A stretch of 9,419 bases of DNA, from NCBI GenBank assembly GCA_031359995.1, contig JANMAT010000176.1, positions 1-9,419 on the forward strand, in the 5' to 3' direction. This DNA is from JANMAT01 sp031359995 (lineage in GTDB: Bacteria > Actinomycetota > Acidimicrobiia > Acidimicrobiales > Ilumatobacteraceae). The notes under the pieces were generated by a model. That model was given only the letters and a program-made list of their open reading frames with translations. It did no database searches and was not told the DNA's origin. Positions 1 to 5,723 of the stretch are shown here, in pieces. The translations under genes were made by a program, and so were the position numbers. Positions within the stretch are counted from its first letter, which is position 1, and every line of letters starts with the position of its first letter.

Positions 1-59
1 CCCACGTTGACGCTCGAGGGTGGGGCGACCCACTGGTCGACCGCGTTGGGGTCGCCGGC
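1..59 (-). pseudogene. In-frame continuation of the interrupted ABC permease, past a TAG stop
   Basis: Reading the minus strand straight on from the TAG at 60-62, in the same frame, gives AGDPNAVDQWVAPPSSVNV with no stop before the window edge. Eighteen of the 19 codons end in G or C, as in the real genes here, so this looks like coding sequence rather than a 3' flank. Permeases of this family are normally several hundred residues long, so the rest of the gene probably lies outside the window. I infer one gene split by a nonsense codon or a sequencing error. A separate short gene is less likely because no start codon with a ribosome binding site is visible. Confidence 0.5.
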
Positions 60-725
60 CTACACGTACCCCGCGCGGGGGTCGCACCCGCCGTTGCCCC
101 GCACGGCCGACGGGGGGCGTTCGCCCACGACCACGGTGGCCCGCCTGACGTCGGCGGCCTGCTCGAAGGTGCCCACCACGCGCATCGTCTGGCCGTCGCG
201 CATGGTCAGCACGGCGCCGATGCCGACGCCGTAGCGACGGGCCACGTCGGTGCTGACCGCGGCGGTGTCGTCGCCGTTGGGCGTCACACCGCGGGTGATC
301 GTGTAGGCCCCCCGCAGCAGCGGATGGTCGAGCTGGGCGATGGCGAGCGACGTGAAGCGGTAGCGCCCGTTCATCTTCACCCGCACGTACCCGATGTCGG
401 TGACGCTCGTCTGCTGCCACGACTCCGGGGGAGTCGGCCCGGCCAGATCGGTGGTGGATGGCGGCAGCTGCAGCACGGCGTCGGCGGTGGCGCCGAGCGT
501 CAGCAGGTTGCGCTGACGCTGGCTCAGGTTGGCCGACTGCAGCACGACGCTGGCGAGCAGCAACAGGCCGACCGGCACGGCGATGAGCGCCACGACCAGC
601 GCGGTGCGGCCTTTGCGGCGCACGGCGTCGCGCCAGGCCATGCGCACCAGCGGGCGCCACACGAGCTTGGTGCCGTCCTCGCCGGGGCCGGCGACCGGTG
701 GTGCGTCGGCGACCATCACGCTCAT
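60..725 (-). CDS. FtsX/MacB-like ABC transporter permease, N-terminal part (ends at a premature TAG)
   Basis: This is the membrane subunit of an ABC exporter and would act with the ATPase encoded just upstream. Its start ATG overlaps the ATPase stop as ATGA (722-725), the usual sign of translational coupling. The 221 residues start with a cytoplasmic stretch containing a basic juxtamembrane segment (WRDAVRRKGR, 31-40). One strong membrane helix follows at about 41-63, then an extracytoplasmic region of MacB periplasmic-core type (for example TRGVTPNGDDTAAVSTDVA and the following GxVLTMRDGQTMRVVGTF). FtsX/MacB permeases usually have four or more helices and a C-terminal FtsX domain, so 221 residues is clearly short. 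The frame remains open and coding-like beyond the TAG. A second in-frame ATG at codon 4 is a possible alternative start. The family call is fairly safe; the substrate is unknown. Confidence 0.75.
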   Translation of the reverse strand: MSVMVADAPPVAGPGEDGTKLVWRPLVRMAWRDAVRRKGRTALVVALIAVPVGLLLLASVVLQSANLSQRQRNLLTLGATADAVLQLPPSTTDLAGPTPPESWQQTSVTDIGYVRVKMNGRYRFTSLAIAQLDHPLLRGAYTITRGVTPNGDDTAAVSTDVARRYGVGIGAVLTMRDGQTMRVVGTFEQAADVRRATVVVGERPPSAVRGNGGCDPRAGYV

Positions 726-1417
726 CGCACGCCCTCCATCACCGTGCGGGTCTGGGGCACAAGGCGACCGTCGCGCAAGGTGACCACGCGGTCGGCGAAG
801 CTGGCGAAGCGGGGCTCGTGGGTCACCAGCATGATGGCCACACCGGCAGTGGCCCGCGCTGCCAACAGGCCCAGCACCTCTTCACCGGTGACGGTGTCGA
901 GAGCGCCGGTGGGCTCGTCGGCCAGCAGCAGCTTGCGGTCGCCGACCAACGCCCGGGCGATGGCCACGCGCTGCTGCTGGCCACCCGACAGGTCGTCGGG
1001 GTAGCGGTCGCACAGCTGGCCGATGCCGGTGTCGGCCAGCGTGGCCCGCGCTGCCGCCCGCGCCGCCCGGGCGCTCATGCCGTTCAGCTCCAGCGGCAGC
1101 ATCACGTTCTCGGCTGCCGTGAGCGACGGGATCAGGTTGAGCCGCTGGAACACGTAGCCGACGGTGCGGCGGCGCATGGCGGCCAGTTCGGTGGGGCCCA
1201 TGGCCGACAGGTCGACACCGTCGACGACCACATGGCCGCCGGTGGGCTCGTCGAGCCCGCCGGCCAGGTTCAAGAGCGTCGACTTGCCCGAACCGCTGGG
1301 GCCCATGATGGCCACGAACTCGCCGGGGGCGATCGCCAGTGACACGCCGTCGAGGGCGGAGACCTCGCGGTCGCCGTCGTGGTAGCGACGCTGCACGTCG
1401 CGGAACTCGCAGATCAT
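722..1417 (-). CDS. ABC transporter ATP-binding protein, MacB/LolD type
   Basis: This ATPase powers an exporter together with the permease downstream. All nucleotide-binding motifs are intact in the 231-residue product: Walker A GPSGSGKS (39-46), Q-loop at Gln91 in GYVFQRLNL, signature LSGGQQQR (143-150), Walker B LLLADEP with Glu168, D-loop ALD (172-174) and H-loop His200 in VTHEP. The FQRLNLIPSLTAAENV stretch and the overall length are typical of MacB/LolD-like ATPases paired with FtsX permeases. I chose the ATG at 1415-1417 over the upstream in-frame ATG at 1495. It has GGAG 6 nt upstream (1424-1427) and overlaps the padR stop as ATGA, and the 26 residues that the longer reading adds are arginine-rich and antisense-like. 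A PadR regulator upstream suggests induction by the pump's own substrate. Confidence 0.92.
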   Translation of the reverse strand: MICEFRDVQRRYHDGDREVSALDGVSLAIAPGEFVAIMGPSGSGKSTLLNLAGGLDEPTGGHVVVDGVDLSAMGPTELAAMRRRTVGYVFQRLNLIPSLTAAENVMLPLELNGMSARAARAAARATLADTGIGQLCDRYPDDLSGGQQQRVAIARALVGDRKLLLADEPTGALDTVTGEEVLGLLAARATAGVAIMLVTHEPRFASFADRVVTLRDGRLVPQTRTVMEGVR

Positions 1418-1968
1418 CGGGTGCTCCGTTCGGGACGGGCCGAGGCCCGGGACGAGGGTCGGGTGCTGATGCGTTCTTCGACGACGTCGAGCCATCGGAG
1501 GCTGGCGTCGGTGCGGGCGATGAGGGCATCGAGCAGCAGGTCGGCGGTGAGGTCGCCGTCGCCGTTCAGGCGCTGTCGTTGGCGCCGGTGCCGGCGCAGC
1601 ACGTCGTGCAGGGCCTGGCGCTCCAGGTCGATCACCGCGAGCGCGTCGATGCCGGGGGTCTTGGTGGCCAGCAGGACCTTGATGAGCAGTTCGTCACGCG
1701 GTGGGGCGGCTTCGCCGACCGGGTCGGCGAACCAGGCGGCCAGCTCGACGCGGCCCTGGCCGGTGAGGTGGTAGAGCTTTCGGCCCTCGTCGTCGGCGGG
1801 GCCGGCCACCACGCAGCTGTCGCGCTCGAGCCGGTCGAGCGTCGTGTACACCTGCCCCACGTTCAGGCTCCACACCCCGGCGGTGTCGCTCTCGAACTCG
1901 CTGCGCAACTGGTAGCCGTACTTGGGTTCGGCCGTCAGCAGCGCCAACAGGCCGGCACGGATCGTCAT
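1414..1968 (-). CDS. PadR family transcriptional regulator
   Basis: This DNA-binding repressor probably controls its own operon with the ABC exporter. The 184-residue protein has the PadR N-terminal winged helix (about 1-82): a start like IRAGLLALLTAEPKYGYQL, the recognition-helix region LNVGQVYTTLDRLERD (35-50) and the wing region ending GRKLYHLTGQGR. A helical C-terminal dimerisation region runs from about 90 to 168. The tail is basic and Ser/Arg-rich. Its TGA overlaps the ATPase ATG, so the two are co-translated. The ATG at 1966-1968 has no Shine-Dalgarno but sits 8 nt after a good -10 box, so the mRNA is probably leaderless. Palindromic elements over that promoter are the likely autoregulatory operator. 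The family call is firm; the effector is unknown. Confidence 0.9.
   Translation of the reverse strand: MTIRAGLLALLTAEPKYGYQLRSEFESDTAGVWSLNVGQVYTTLDRLERDSCVVAGPADDEGRKLYHLTGQGRVELAAWFADPVGEAAPPRDELLIKVLLATKTPGIDALAVIDLERQALHDVLRRHRRQRQRLNGDGDLTADLLLDALIARTDASLRWLDVVEERISTRPSSRASARPERSTR
1424..1427 (-). promoter_or_regulatory. Shine-Dalgarno GGAG that decides the ABC ATPase start
   Basis: On the minus strand GGAG lies 6 nt before the ATG at 1415-1417, inside the end of padR. It supports the short 231-residue ATPase over the longer in-frame reading from 1495. Confidence 0.7.
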
Positions 1969-1976
1969 AGCTACGC

Positions 1977-2005
1977 AGTATGCATACCCGGGACGCTCCG
2001 GTCAA
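1977..2005 (-). promoter_or_regulatory. padR operon promoter, probably leaderless
   Basis: On the minus strand there is a -35 TTGACC (2000-2005), a 17-nt spacer and a -10 CATACT (1977-1982). The padR ATG begins 8 nt after the -10, so transcription would start at or within a base or two of the start codon. No Shine-Dalgarno is present. Spacing and -35 match are good for a sigma-70-type promoter; the -10 matches 4 of 6 positions. Confidence 0.6.
1978..1987. promoter_or_regulatory. Candidate PadR operator, proximal palindrome GTATGCATAC
   Basis: GTATGCATAC is a perfect 10-base palindrome covering most of the padR -10 box. GTATGCAT recurs at 2012-2019, 34 bases away. PadR regulators commonly bind short AT-containing dyads over their own promoter, so repression by blocking polymerase is a natural inference. 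Confidence 0.5.
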
Positions 2006-2019
2006 TACTCGGTATGCAT
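2005..2019. promoter_or_regulatory. Candidate PadR operator, distal element ATACTCGGTATGCAT
   Basis: This element contains the half-site pair ATAC-TCG-GTAT (2005-2015) and a second copy of GTATGCAT (2012-2019). It abuts the padR -35 and lies upstream of trmB. A bound protein here and at 1978-1987 would bracket the promoter. Confidence 0.42.
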
Positions 2020-2063
2020 CGGACGGGCGCCGGCGGCGGTGGTCGGCCACGCTGGTGGGCGTC

Positions 2064-2720
2064 ATGGAGACCCGGCCGCCCCAACGCACGTTCCGCATCC
2101 GCGGCCGCATGTCCGCAGCCAAGGCCACCGCCCTGGTGGAGCTCACCGACCGCTACCGGCCCGTGCCCCACCACGGCCCGCTCGACTTCGCCGCCACGTT
2201 CGGCCGCAACGCACCGGTGGTGCTCGACCTCGGCTTCGGGCTGGGCGCCAGCGTGCTGGCCCACGCCCGCGTCCACCCCGACCACGACGTGCTCGGGGTC
2301 GAGGTGCACGACCCCGGCATCTCGGTGCTGCTCCAGCAGTTGGCGGCCGAGGGCAGCACCAACGTGCGCGTCGAGCGCGCCGACGGGTTGGAGCTGCTGG
2401 AGCGCATCCCGCTCGATTCGCTGCACGCCGTGCACGTGTTCTTCCCCGACCCGTGGCCGAAGCTGAAGCACCGCGCCCGCCGCCTCGTGCGGCCGGACGC
2501 GGTGGCCGCGCTCGTCGCTCGCCTTCAGATCGGTGGCGTGCTCCACGTGGCGACCGACTCGGACGACTACGGCCAGCAGATGCGCGTCGTGCTCGCCGGC
2601 GAGCCGGGCCTGGCGCCGGCGGTGGACGATCGTGGCGAGCGCGCCGTCACCAAGTACGAGCGCTACGGCACCGAGGCCGGTCGCACCATCGTCGACCTGC
2701 GGGCCGTACGCACCCGCTGA
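2064..2720 (+). CDS. trmB: tRNA (guanine-N7-)-methyltransferase TrmB
   Basis: The enzyme transfers a methyl group from S-adenosylmethionine to N7 of G46 in the variable loop of tRNAs, in the cytoplasm. The 218-residue product shows the family landmarks in order: GRMS (14-17), SAM-binding LDLGFGLGASVL (54-65), GVEVHDPGI (78-86), ADGLELL (106-112), the hallmark FFPDPWPKLKHRARRLV (126-142), TDSDDY (164-169) and C-terminal TKYERYG (196-202). Length is normal. I start at ATG 2064 because conserved sequence begins within a few residues. The longer reading from 1980 would run through the PadR operator and adds an arginine-rich stretch. No convincing Shine-Dalgarno is present. It diverges from padR and is followed 27 nt later by engB, so the two may be co-transcribed. 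Confidence 0.92.
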   Translation: METRPPQRTFRIRGRMSAAKATALVELTDRYRPVPHHGPLDFAATFGRNAPVVLDLGFGLGASVLAHARVHPDHDVLGVEVHDPGISVLLQQLAAEGSTNVRVERADGLELLERIPLDSLHAVHVFFPDPWPKLKHRARRLVRPDAVAALVARLQIGGVLHVATDSDDYGQQMRVVLAGEPGLAPAVDDRGERAVTKYERYGTEAGRTIVDLRAVRTR

Positions 2721-2747
2721 GAGCTGCCGGCCTGCTTGACTGGGTCG

Positions 2748-3332
2748 ATGGCCTCACCCCCGCTCGCCCTCACCTTCGTGCAGTCGGCCACCAAGGCTGA
2801 GCAGCTGCCCGACTGCGGGCCGCTCGTCGCGCTGGTGGGCCGGTCGAACGTGGGCAAGTCGTCGCTCGTGAACGCGCTGTCGGGGCGCAAGGCCCTGGCC
2901 AAGGTCAGCAAGACGCCCGGGCGCACCCAGCTCATCAACGTGTTCGCCATCGAGAGCGGCGGCGCGCTGGTGGACCTGCCCGGCTTCGGCTACGCCCACG
3001 TGTCGAAGGCGGTACGGGCCACGTGGCCGGCGATGATCGAGAACTTCCTGCTGGAGAGCGATGATCTGCGCATGGTGCTCGCCCTCGTCGACGGCGAGAT
3101 CGGCCCGGCCAAGCTCGACGTGCAGCTGCTGGCCTGGCTGCGCGCGCACCAGTTGCCCCACCAGGTCGTGGCGACCAAGCACGACAAGGTGAAGTCGGCT
3201 CAGCGCGAGCGCCGCAAGAAGGAGCTGTCGGCCGGCTGCCAGCTCGACCTCCACGACATCATGTGGGCCAGCGCGGCCAAGGGCACCGGCATCGACGAGC
3301 TGCGCGACCAGATACGCGTCTACCTGTCGTGA
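2748..3332 (+). CDS. engB: Ribosome biogenesis GTP-binding protein EngB/YsxC (YihA)
   Basis: This is a small TRAFAC-class GTPase needed for assembly of the large ribosomal subunit. All G motifs are visible in the 194-residue reading: G1 GRSNVGKSS (31-39), G2 with the conserved TPGRTQ (56-61), G3 DLPGFGYA (76-83), G4 TKHDK (143-147, NKxD-like) and G5 SAAKGTG (175-181). Length is typical. A TTG four codons upstream (2736) would also be in frame, but ATG 2748 is preferred. Neither start has a clear Shine-Dalgarno. It follows trmB closely on the same strand. Family assignment is very safe; only the exact start is open. Confidence 0.95.
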   Translation: MASPPLALTFVQSATKAEQLPDCGPLVALVGRSNVGKSSLVNALSGRKALAKVSKTPGRTQLINVFAIESGGALVDLPGFGYAHVSKAVRATWPAMIENFLLESDDLRMVLALVDGEIGPAKLDVQLLAWLRAHQLPHQVVATKHDKVKSAQRERRKKELSAGCQLDLHDIMWASAAKGTGIDELRDQIRVYLS

Positions 3333-3420
3333 ACGCCCCATCCACCCGCGCCCTGCGGCCGGCTCCGGGCCAGACCGCCTCTCTCGACGGCGCCATTCCG
3401 CGGTAGGGGGCCGGTCGGCG

Positions 3421-3426
3421 TAGCGT
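3421..3426 (+). promoter_or_regulatory. Possible -10 box (TAGCGT) for a leaderless acyl-CoA dehydrogenase mRNA
   Basis: TAGCGT fits the TAnnnT pattern and ends 7 nt before the ATG at 3434. No Shine-Dalgarno lies in between and no good -35 is visible upstream. The 101-base gap after engB (3333-3433) holds nothing else I can support: no convincing terminator hairpin with a T run. Confidence 0.33.
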
Positions 3427-3433
3427 TCCGGTC

Positions 3434-4690
3434 ATGGAACTGAGCTACCCCGCTGAAGCCGCCGTCTACCGCGAGAAGGTGCGGGCCTTCCTGGCCGAGC
3501 ACCTCCCGGCGGACTGGCAGGGCATCGGGGCGCTCGATCACGCCGCGGCCGGCGCCTTCGGCGAACAGTGGCGGGCCACGTTGTCGGCCAACGGCTACCT
3601 GGCCGTGTCGTGGCCCGAGGAGTACGGCGGCGCCGGCCTGAGCCCGCTCGAGAGCGTGGTGCTGGCCGAGGAGTTCGCCCGGGCCGGTGTGCCCACCGGC
3701 GGTCCCAACGACGGCTTCGGCATCGGCATGCTCGGCAACACCATGCTCAAGTGGGGCACCGAGGAGCAGAAGCGCGACTTCCTGCCCAAGGTGCTCTCCG
3801 GTGAGCACCTCTGGTGCCAGGGCTACAGCGAACCCAACGCCGGCAGCGACCTGGGCAACCTGGGCTGCCGGGCCGTGCTCGACGGCGACGAGTGGGTCGT
3901 GAACGGCCAGAAGATCTGGACGTCGGCCGGCCACCTGGCCAACCACATCTTCGTGCTGGCTCGCACTTCGCCCGACAACGTGAAGCACAAGGGCATCTCG
4001 TTCCTGCTGATGGACATGCGCCAGCCCGGCGTCGAGGTCCGCCCGATCAAGATGATGTCGGGCGACAGCGAGTTCAACGAGGTCTTCTTCTCCGACGCCC
4101 GCGTGCCCCGCCAGAACATCCTCGGCGAGGTGAACGGCGGCTGGGCCGTGGCCATGACGCTGCTCGGCAACGAGCGCGGCGCCGGCGCCGCCGTGAACGC
4201 CATCGGCTTTCGTGGCGAGCTCGACCGCCTGCTCGCGTTGGCCCGCCACAAGGGCGTCACCGACGACGCCCTCATGCGCCAGCGCATCGTGAAGGCGCAC
4301 ACCTCGGTCGAGATCATGCGCTTCCTGGGCTACAAGGCGCTCACCGCGTTCCTGAACGGCCACCAGCCCGGCTCCGACGCGTCCATCGGCAAGCTCTTCT
4401 GGAGCCACTACCACCAGGAGGTCACGGAGCTGGCGGTCGACATCCTGGGCGCCGACGCCCTCACGCCCACCGGTGTCGGCCCCCACGGTGCGTTCCGCTA
4501 CGACGCGGTGGGCACCCCGGCCGACAACTCGGCCAGCTGGGTCGGCGTGTTCGAGAACGCCCGTGCCGGCACCATCTACGCCGGCACCAGCCAGGTGCAG
4601 AAGGGCATCGTGGGCGAGCAGATCCTGGGCCTGCCCAAGGAGCCCCGCGCCGACGGTGGTCCCTGGAACCAGATCCCCGGCCACGCCTGA
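3434..4690 (+). CDS. Acyl-CoA dehydrogenase (FadE-like)
   Basis: This flavoenzyme would introduce an alpha-beta double bond into an acyl-CoA thioester, passing electrons to ETF. The 418 residues follow the three-domain ACAD order: N-terminal helices (about 1-120, with WPEEYGGAGLSPLE at 60-73), a middle beta domain with the FAD/substrate signature CQGYSEPNAGSDLGNL (128-143) and NGQKIWTSAGHLA (157-169), then C-terminal helices ending in IYAGTSQVQKGIVGEQILGLP (381-401). The usual MCAD-type catalytic Glu position carries Ala383. Glu247 in LLGNERG aligns by eye with the helix-G catalytic Glu of isovaleryl-CoA and long-chain enzymes, so the protein is probably active. Chain length or ring substrate cannot be read. 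No partner gene such as a thiolase or hydratase is adjacent. Confidence 0.92.
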   Translation: MELSYPAEAAVYREKVRAFLAEHLPADWQGIGALDHAAAGAFGEQWRATLSANGYLAVSWPEEYGGAGLSPLESVVLAEEFARAGVPTGGPNDGFGIGMLGNTMLKWGTEEQKRDFLPKVLSGEHLWCQGYSEPNAGSDLGNLGCRAVLDGDEWVVNGQKIWTSAGHLANHIFVLARTSPDNVKHKGISFLLMDMRQPGVEVRPIKMMSGDSEFNEVFFSDARVPRQNILGEVNGGWAVAMTLLGNERGAGAAVNAIGFRGELDRLLALARHKGVTDDALMRQRIVKAHTSVEIMRFLGYKALTAFLNGHQPGSDASIGKLFWSHYHQEVTELAVDILGADALTPTGVGPHGAFRYDAVGTPADNSASWVGVFENARAGTIYAGTSQVQKGIVGEQILGLPKEPRADGGPWNQIPGHA

Positions 4691-4719
4691 GCCCGCGGCT
4701 GCGGGAGACTGGGACCCGC

Positions 4720-5028
4720 ATGACCGACCGTCCCGCGTTCGAACCACCCGCGCCGCCATCGGAGCCGGACGAGCCCGACGAGGCCGACTTCGCCGACGGC
4801 GCCTTCCCGCCGCCGGTACGGCGCGGCCCGGGCCCCATGATGCGCTTCCTCGTCGTGGTCTTCGGGGTGCTGCTGCTCGGCATCGGCCGGGGCGCGTTCG
4901 AGGTGGGCGGCGTTTTCGGTGTGATCGTCGGCGTGGTCATGGACCTGCTGGCCCTGGTGATCATCGCCATCGCCATCGGCCTGGTCGAGTGGTGGGCCCG
5001 CCGCCGTAAGGCCCGCACGGCGCCCTGA
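4720..5028 (+). CDS. Small membrane protein with acidic proline-rich N-terminus, function unknown
   Basis: I do not recognise a family. The 102 residues begin with a disordered acidic, proline-rich segment (1-37, for example PSEPDEPDEADFADG). Two hydrophobic helices follow: about 42-57 and about 63-90 (GVIVGVVMDLLALVIIAIAIG). The C-terminus is basic (WWARRRKARTAP), which favours a cytoplasmic tail. It starts 29 nt after the acyl-CoA dehydrogenase stop on the same strand and may be co-transcribed. No Shine-Dalgarno is visible; AGACT lies 9 nt before the ATG and is a weak -10-like element. The gene ends 15 bases before the converging vapC. It is believable as a gene from its codon use and membrane pattern. 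Confidence 0.65.
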   Translation: MTDRPAFEPPAPPSEPDEPDEADFADGAFPPPVRRGPGPMMRFLVVVFGVLLLGIGRGAFEVGGVFGVIVGVVMDLLALVIIAIAIGLVEWWARRRKARTAP

Positions 5029-5043
5029 CGCAACGAGGCCGGC

Positions 5044-5442
5044 TCAGCGGCCGACGTCGCCCAGCGATCGGATGACGACCCGAGGTCGTCCGAGGGCGGT
5101 GGCGATCGGCCCGAGGTCATCGGGATCGCTCGTGAGCACCTCCTGGGCGGATCGCTGCGCCATCACCACCACGCTCGCGTCGACGATGTCACTGGAGCCC
5201 GTCTCGCCCAGCACGCGCCCGATCGTCCGTGCATGCGGCTCGGTGAGCTCGCGCACGTCGCAGCCGGCGAGGAGCCGTGACAGCTGGGGCTGAGGTCCAC
5301 CGCGCCACGCCTGTGCCAGTACCGTCGACGGCACCGTGGGGCGGATCCCCTGATCGAGGATCCGGCGGTGCACCGCCCACATCAGCCGTTCGCCGCGTTC
5401 CGCGGCGATGAGGGCGCCAGTGTCGTAGAGGTAGCCGCTCAC
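5044..5442 (-). CDS. vapC: VapC-type PIN-domain toxin (ribonuclease)
   Basis: VapC toxins are Mg-dependent endoribonucleases that cleave tRNA or rRNA and are neutralised by VapB. The 132-residue product is a single PIN domain: N-terminal acidic residue in LYDTGALIAAE (Asp7), VPSTVLAQAWRGG (38-49), central SSDIVDASV (Asp85, Asp88) and TSDPDDL (Asp106, nearby Asp108-109). Where many VapCs have Glu in the second helix, this one has Gln44; I recall the same LAQ-W-RGG pattern in a common actinobacterial VapC group. The GTG start overlaps the antitoxin stop as GTGA, so translation is coupled. The open frame continues upstream to 5958, but that part is antisense-like and is not used. Confidence 0.85.
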   Translation of the reverse strand: MSGYLYDTGALIAAERGERLMWAVHRRILDQGIRPTVPSTVLAQAWRGGPQPQLSRLLAGCDVRELTEPHARTIGRVLGETGSSDIVDASVVVMAQRSAQEVLTSDPDDLGPIATALGRPRVVIRSLGDVGR

Positions 5443-5684
5443 GACGCCCGACGTCGTTGCTTGCGGGCCAGGAAATGGTCCGCCTCGGCCAGCTCGCGGT
5501 CCGTCAGGGCGCCGTGTTCGGCTTCCCACTCGGCCACGGCACGGAGCCCGGCCTCCACCTGCAAGGCGTGCTCGGCTGCCTCGTTCAACCACGAGGACAG
5601 GCTCACGCCCCGGCGTTCGGCGGCGGCGGCCGCGGCCGCGGCGGTCTCGTCCTCGAGGGCGACGGAGAGCTTGCGTACCGGCAT
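5439..5684 (-). CDS. vapB: VapB-type antitoxin, ribbon-helix-helix family
   Basis: The antitoxin binds and blocks VapC and usually represses its own promoter. The 81 residues start with an RHH-like strand and helices (RKLSVALEDETAAAAAAAAE, then RRGVSLSSWLNEAAEHAL, to about residue 41). A toxin-binding C-terminal part follows (LRAVAEWEAEHGALTDRELAEADHFL) with a basic tail. The layout matches common actinobacterial VapB proteins. An Ala run at 15-22 is encoded by a GC-rich repeat near 5617-5642. The ATG at 5682-5684 has no Shine-Dalgarno, but a -10 box lies 6 nt upstream, suggesting a leaderless message. It lies directly upstream of vapC with a 4-base overlap. Confidence 0.85.
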   Translation of the reverse strand: MPVRKLSVALEDETAAAAAAAAERRGVSLSSWLNEAAEHALQVEAGLRAVAEWEAEHGALTDRELAEADHFLARKQRRRAS

Positions 5685-5690
5685 GGACGT

Positions 5691-5719
5691 ACGGTAGCAC
5701 CGGGTTCCTACCGGAACAA
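5691..5719 (-). promoter_or_regulatory. vapBC promoter, probably leaderless
   Basis: On the minus strand TTGTTC (5714-5719) lies exactly 17 nt before TACCGT (5691-5696), and the vapB ATG begins 6 nt further on. The -10 fits TAnnnT; the -35 is weak (3 of 6 matches). It gives the pair its own promoter in the 39-base gap after the acetyltransferase gene. Confidence 0.5.
5692..5713. promoter_or_regulatory. Candidate VapB autoregulatory operator (inverted repeat CGGTAG-N10-CTACCG)
   Basis: Perfect 6-base arms at 5692-5697 and 5708-5713 are separated by 10 bases. The repeat fills the space between the -35 and -10 of the vapB promoter. RHH antitoxins bind such operators as dimers of dimers, so autorepression by VapB or VapBC is the natural reading. 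Confidence 0.5.
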
Positions 5720-5723
5720 CGGG

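Noticed and set aside
1418..1495. 26-residue longer start for the ABC ATPase
   Set aside because: The extra residues are arginine-rich and antisense-like to no known domain, and the inner ATG has GGAG at 6 nt and the ATGA overlap.
3320..4759. Minus-strand open frame of 479 codons
   Set aside because: It is the antisense shadow of the acyl-CoA dehydrogenase, with low-complexity translation and no recognisable motif.
5037..5052. GGCCG-N6-CGGCC hairpin between the converging membrane-protein and vapC genes as a terminator
   Set aside because: The stem is only 5 bases and there is no T run on either side. In DNA this GC-rich such repeats arise by chance.
5617..5642. GCG/GGC-type tandem repeat
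   Set aside because: It encodes the alanine run of VapB and is explained by coding content. It could vary in length by slippage, but nothing here shows that.
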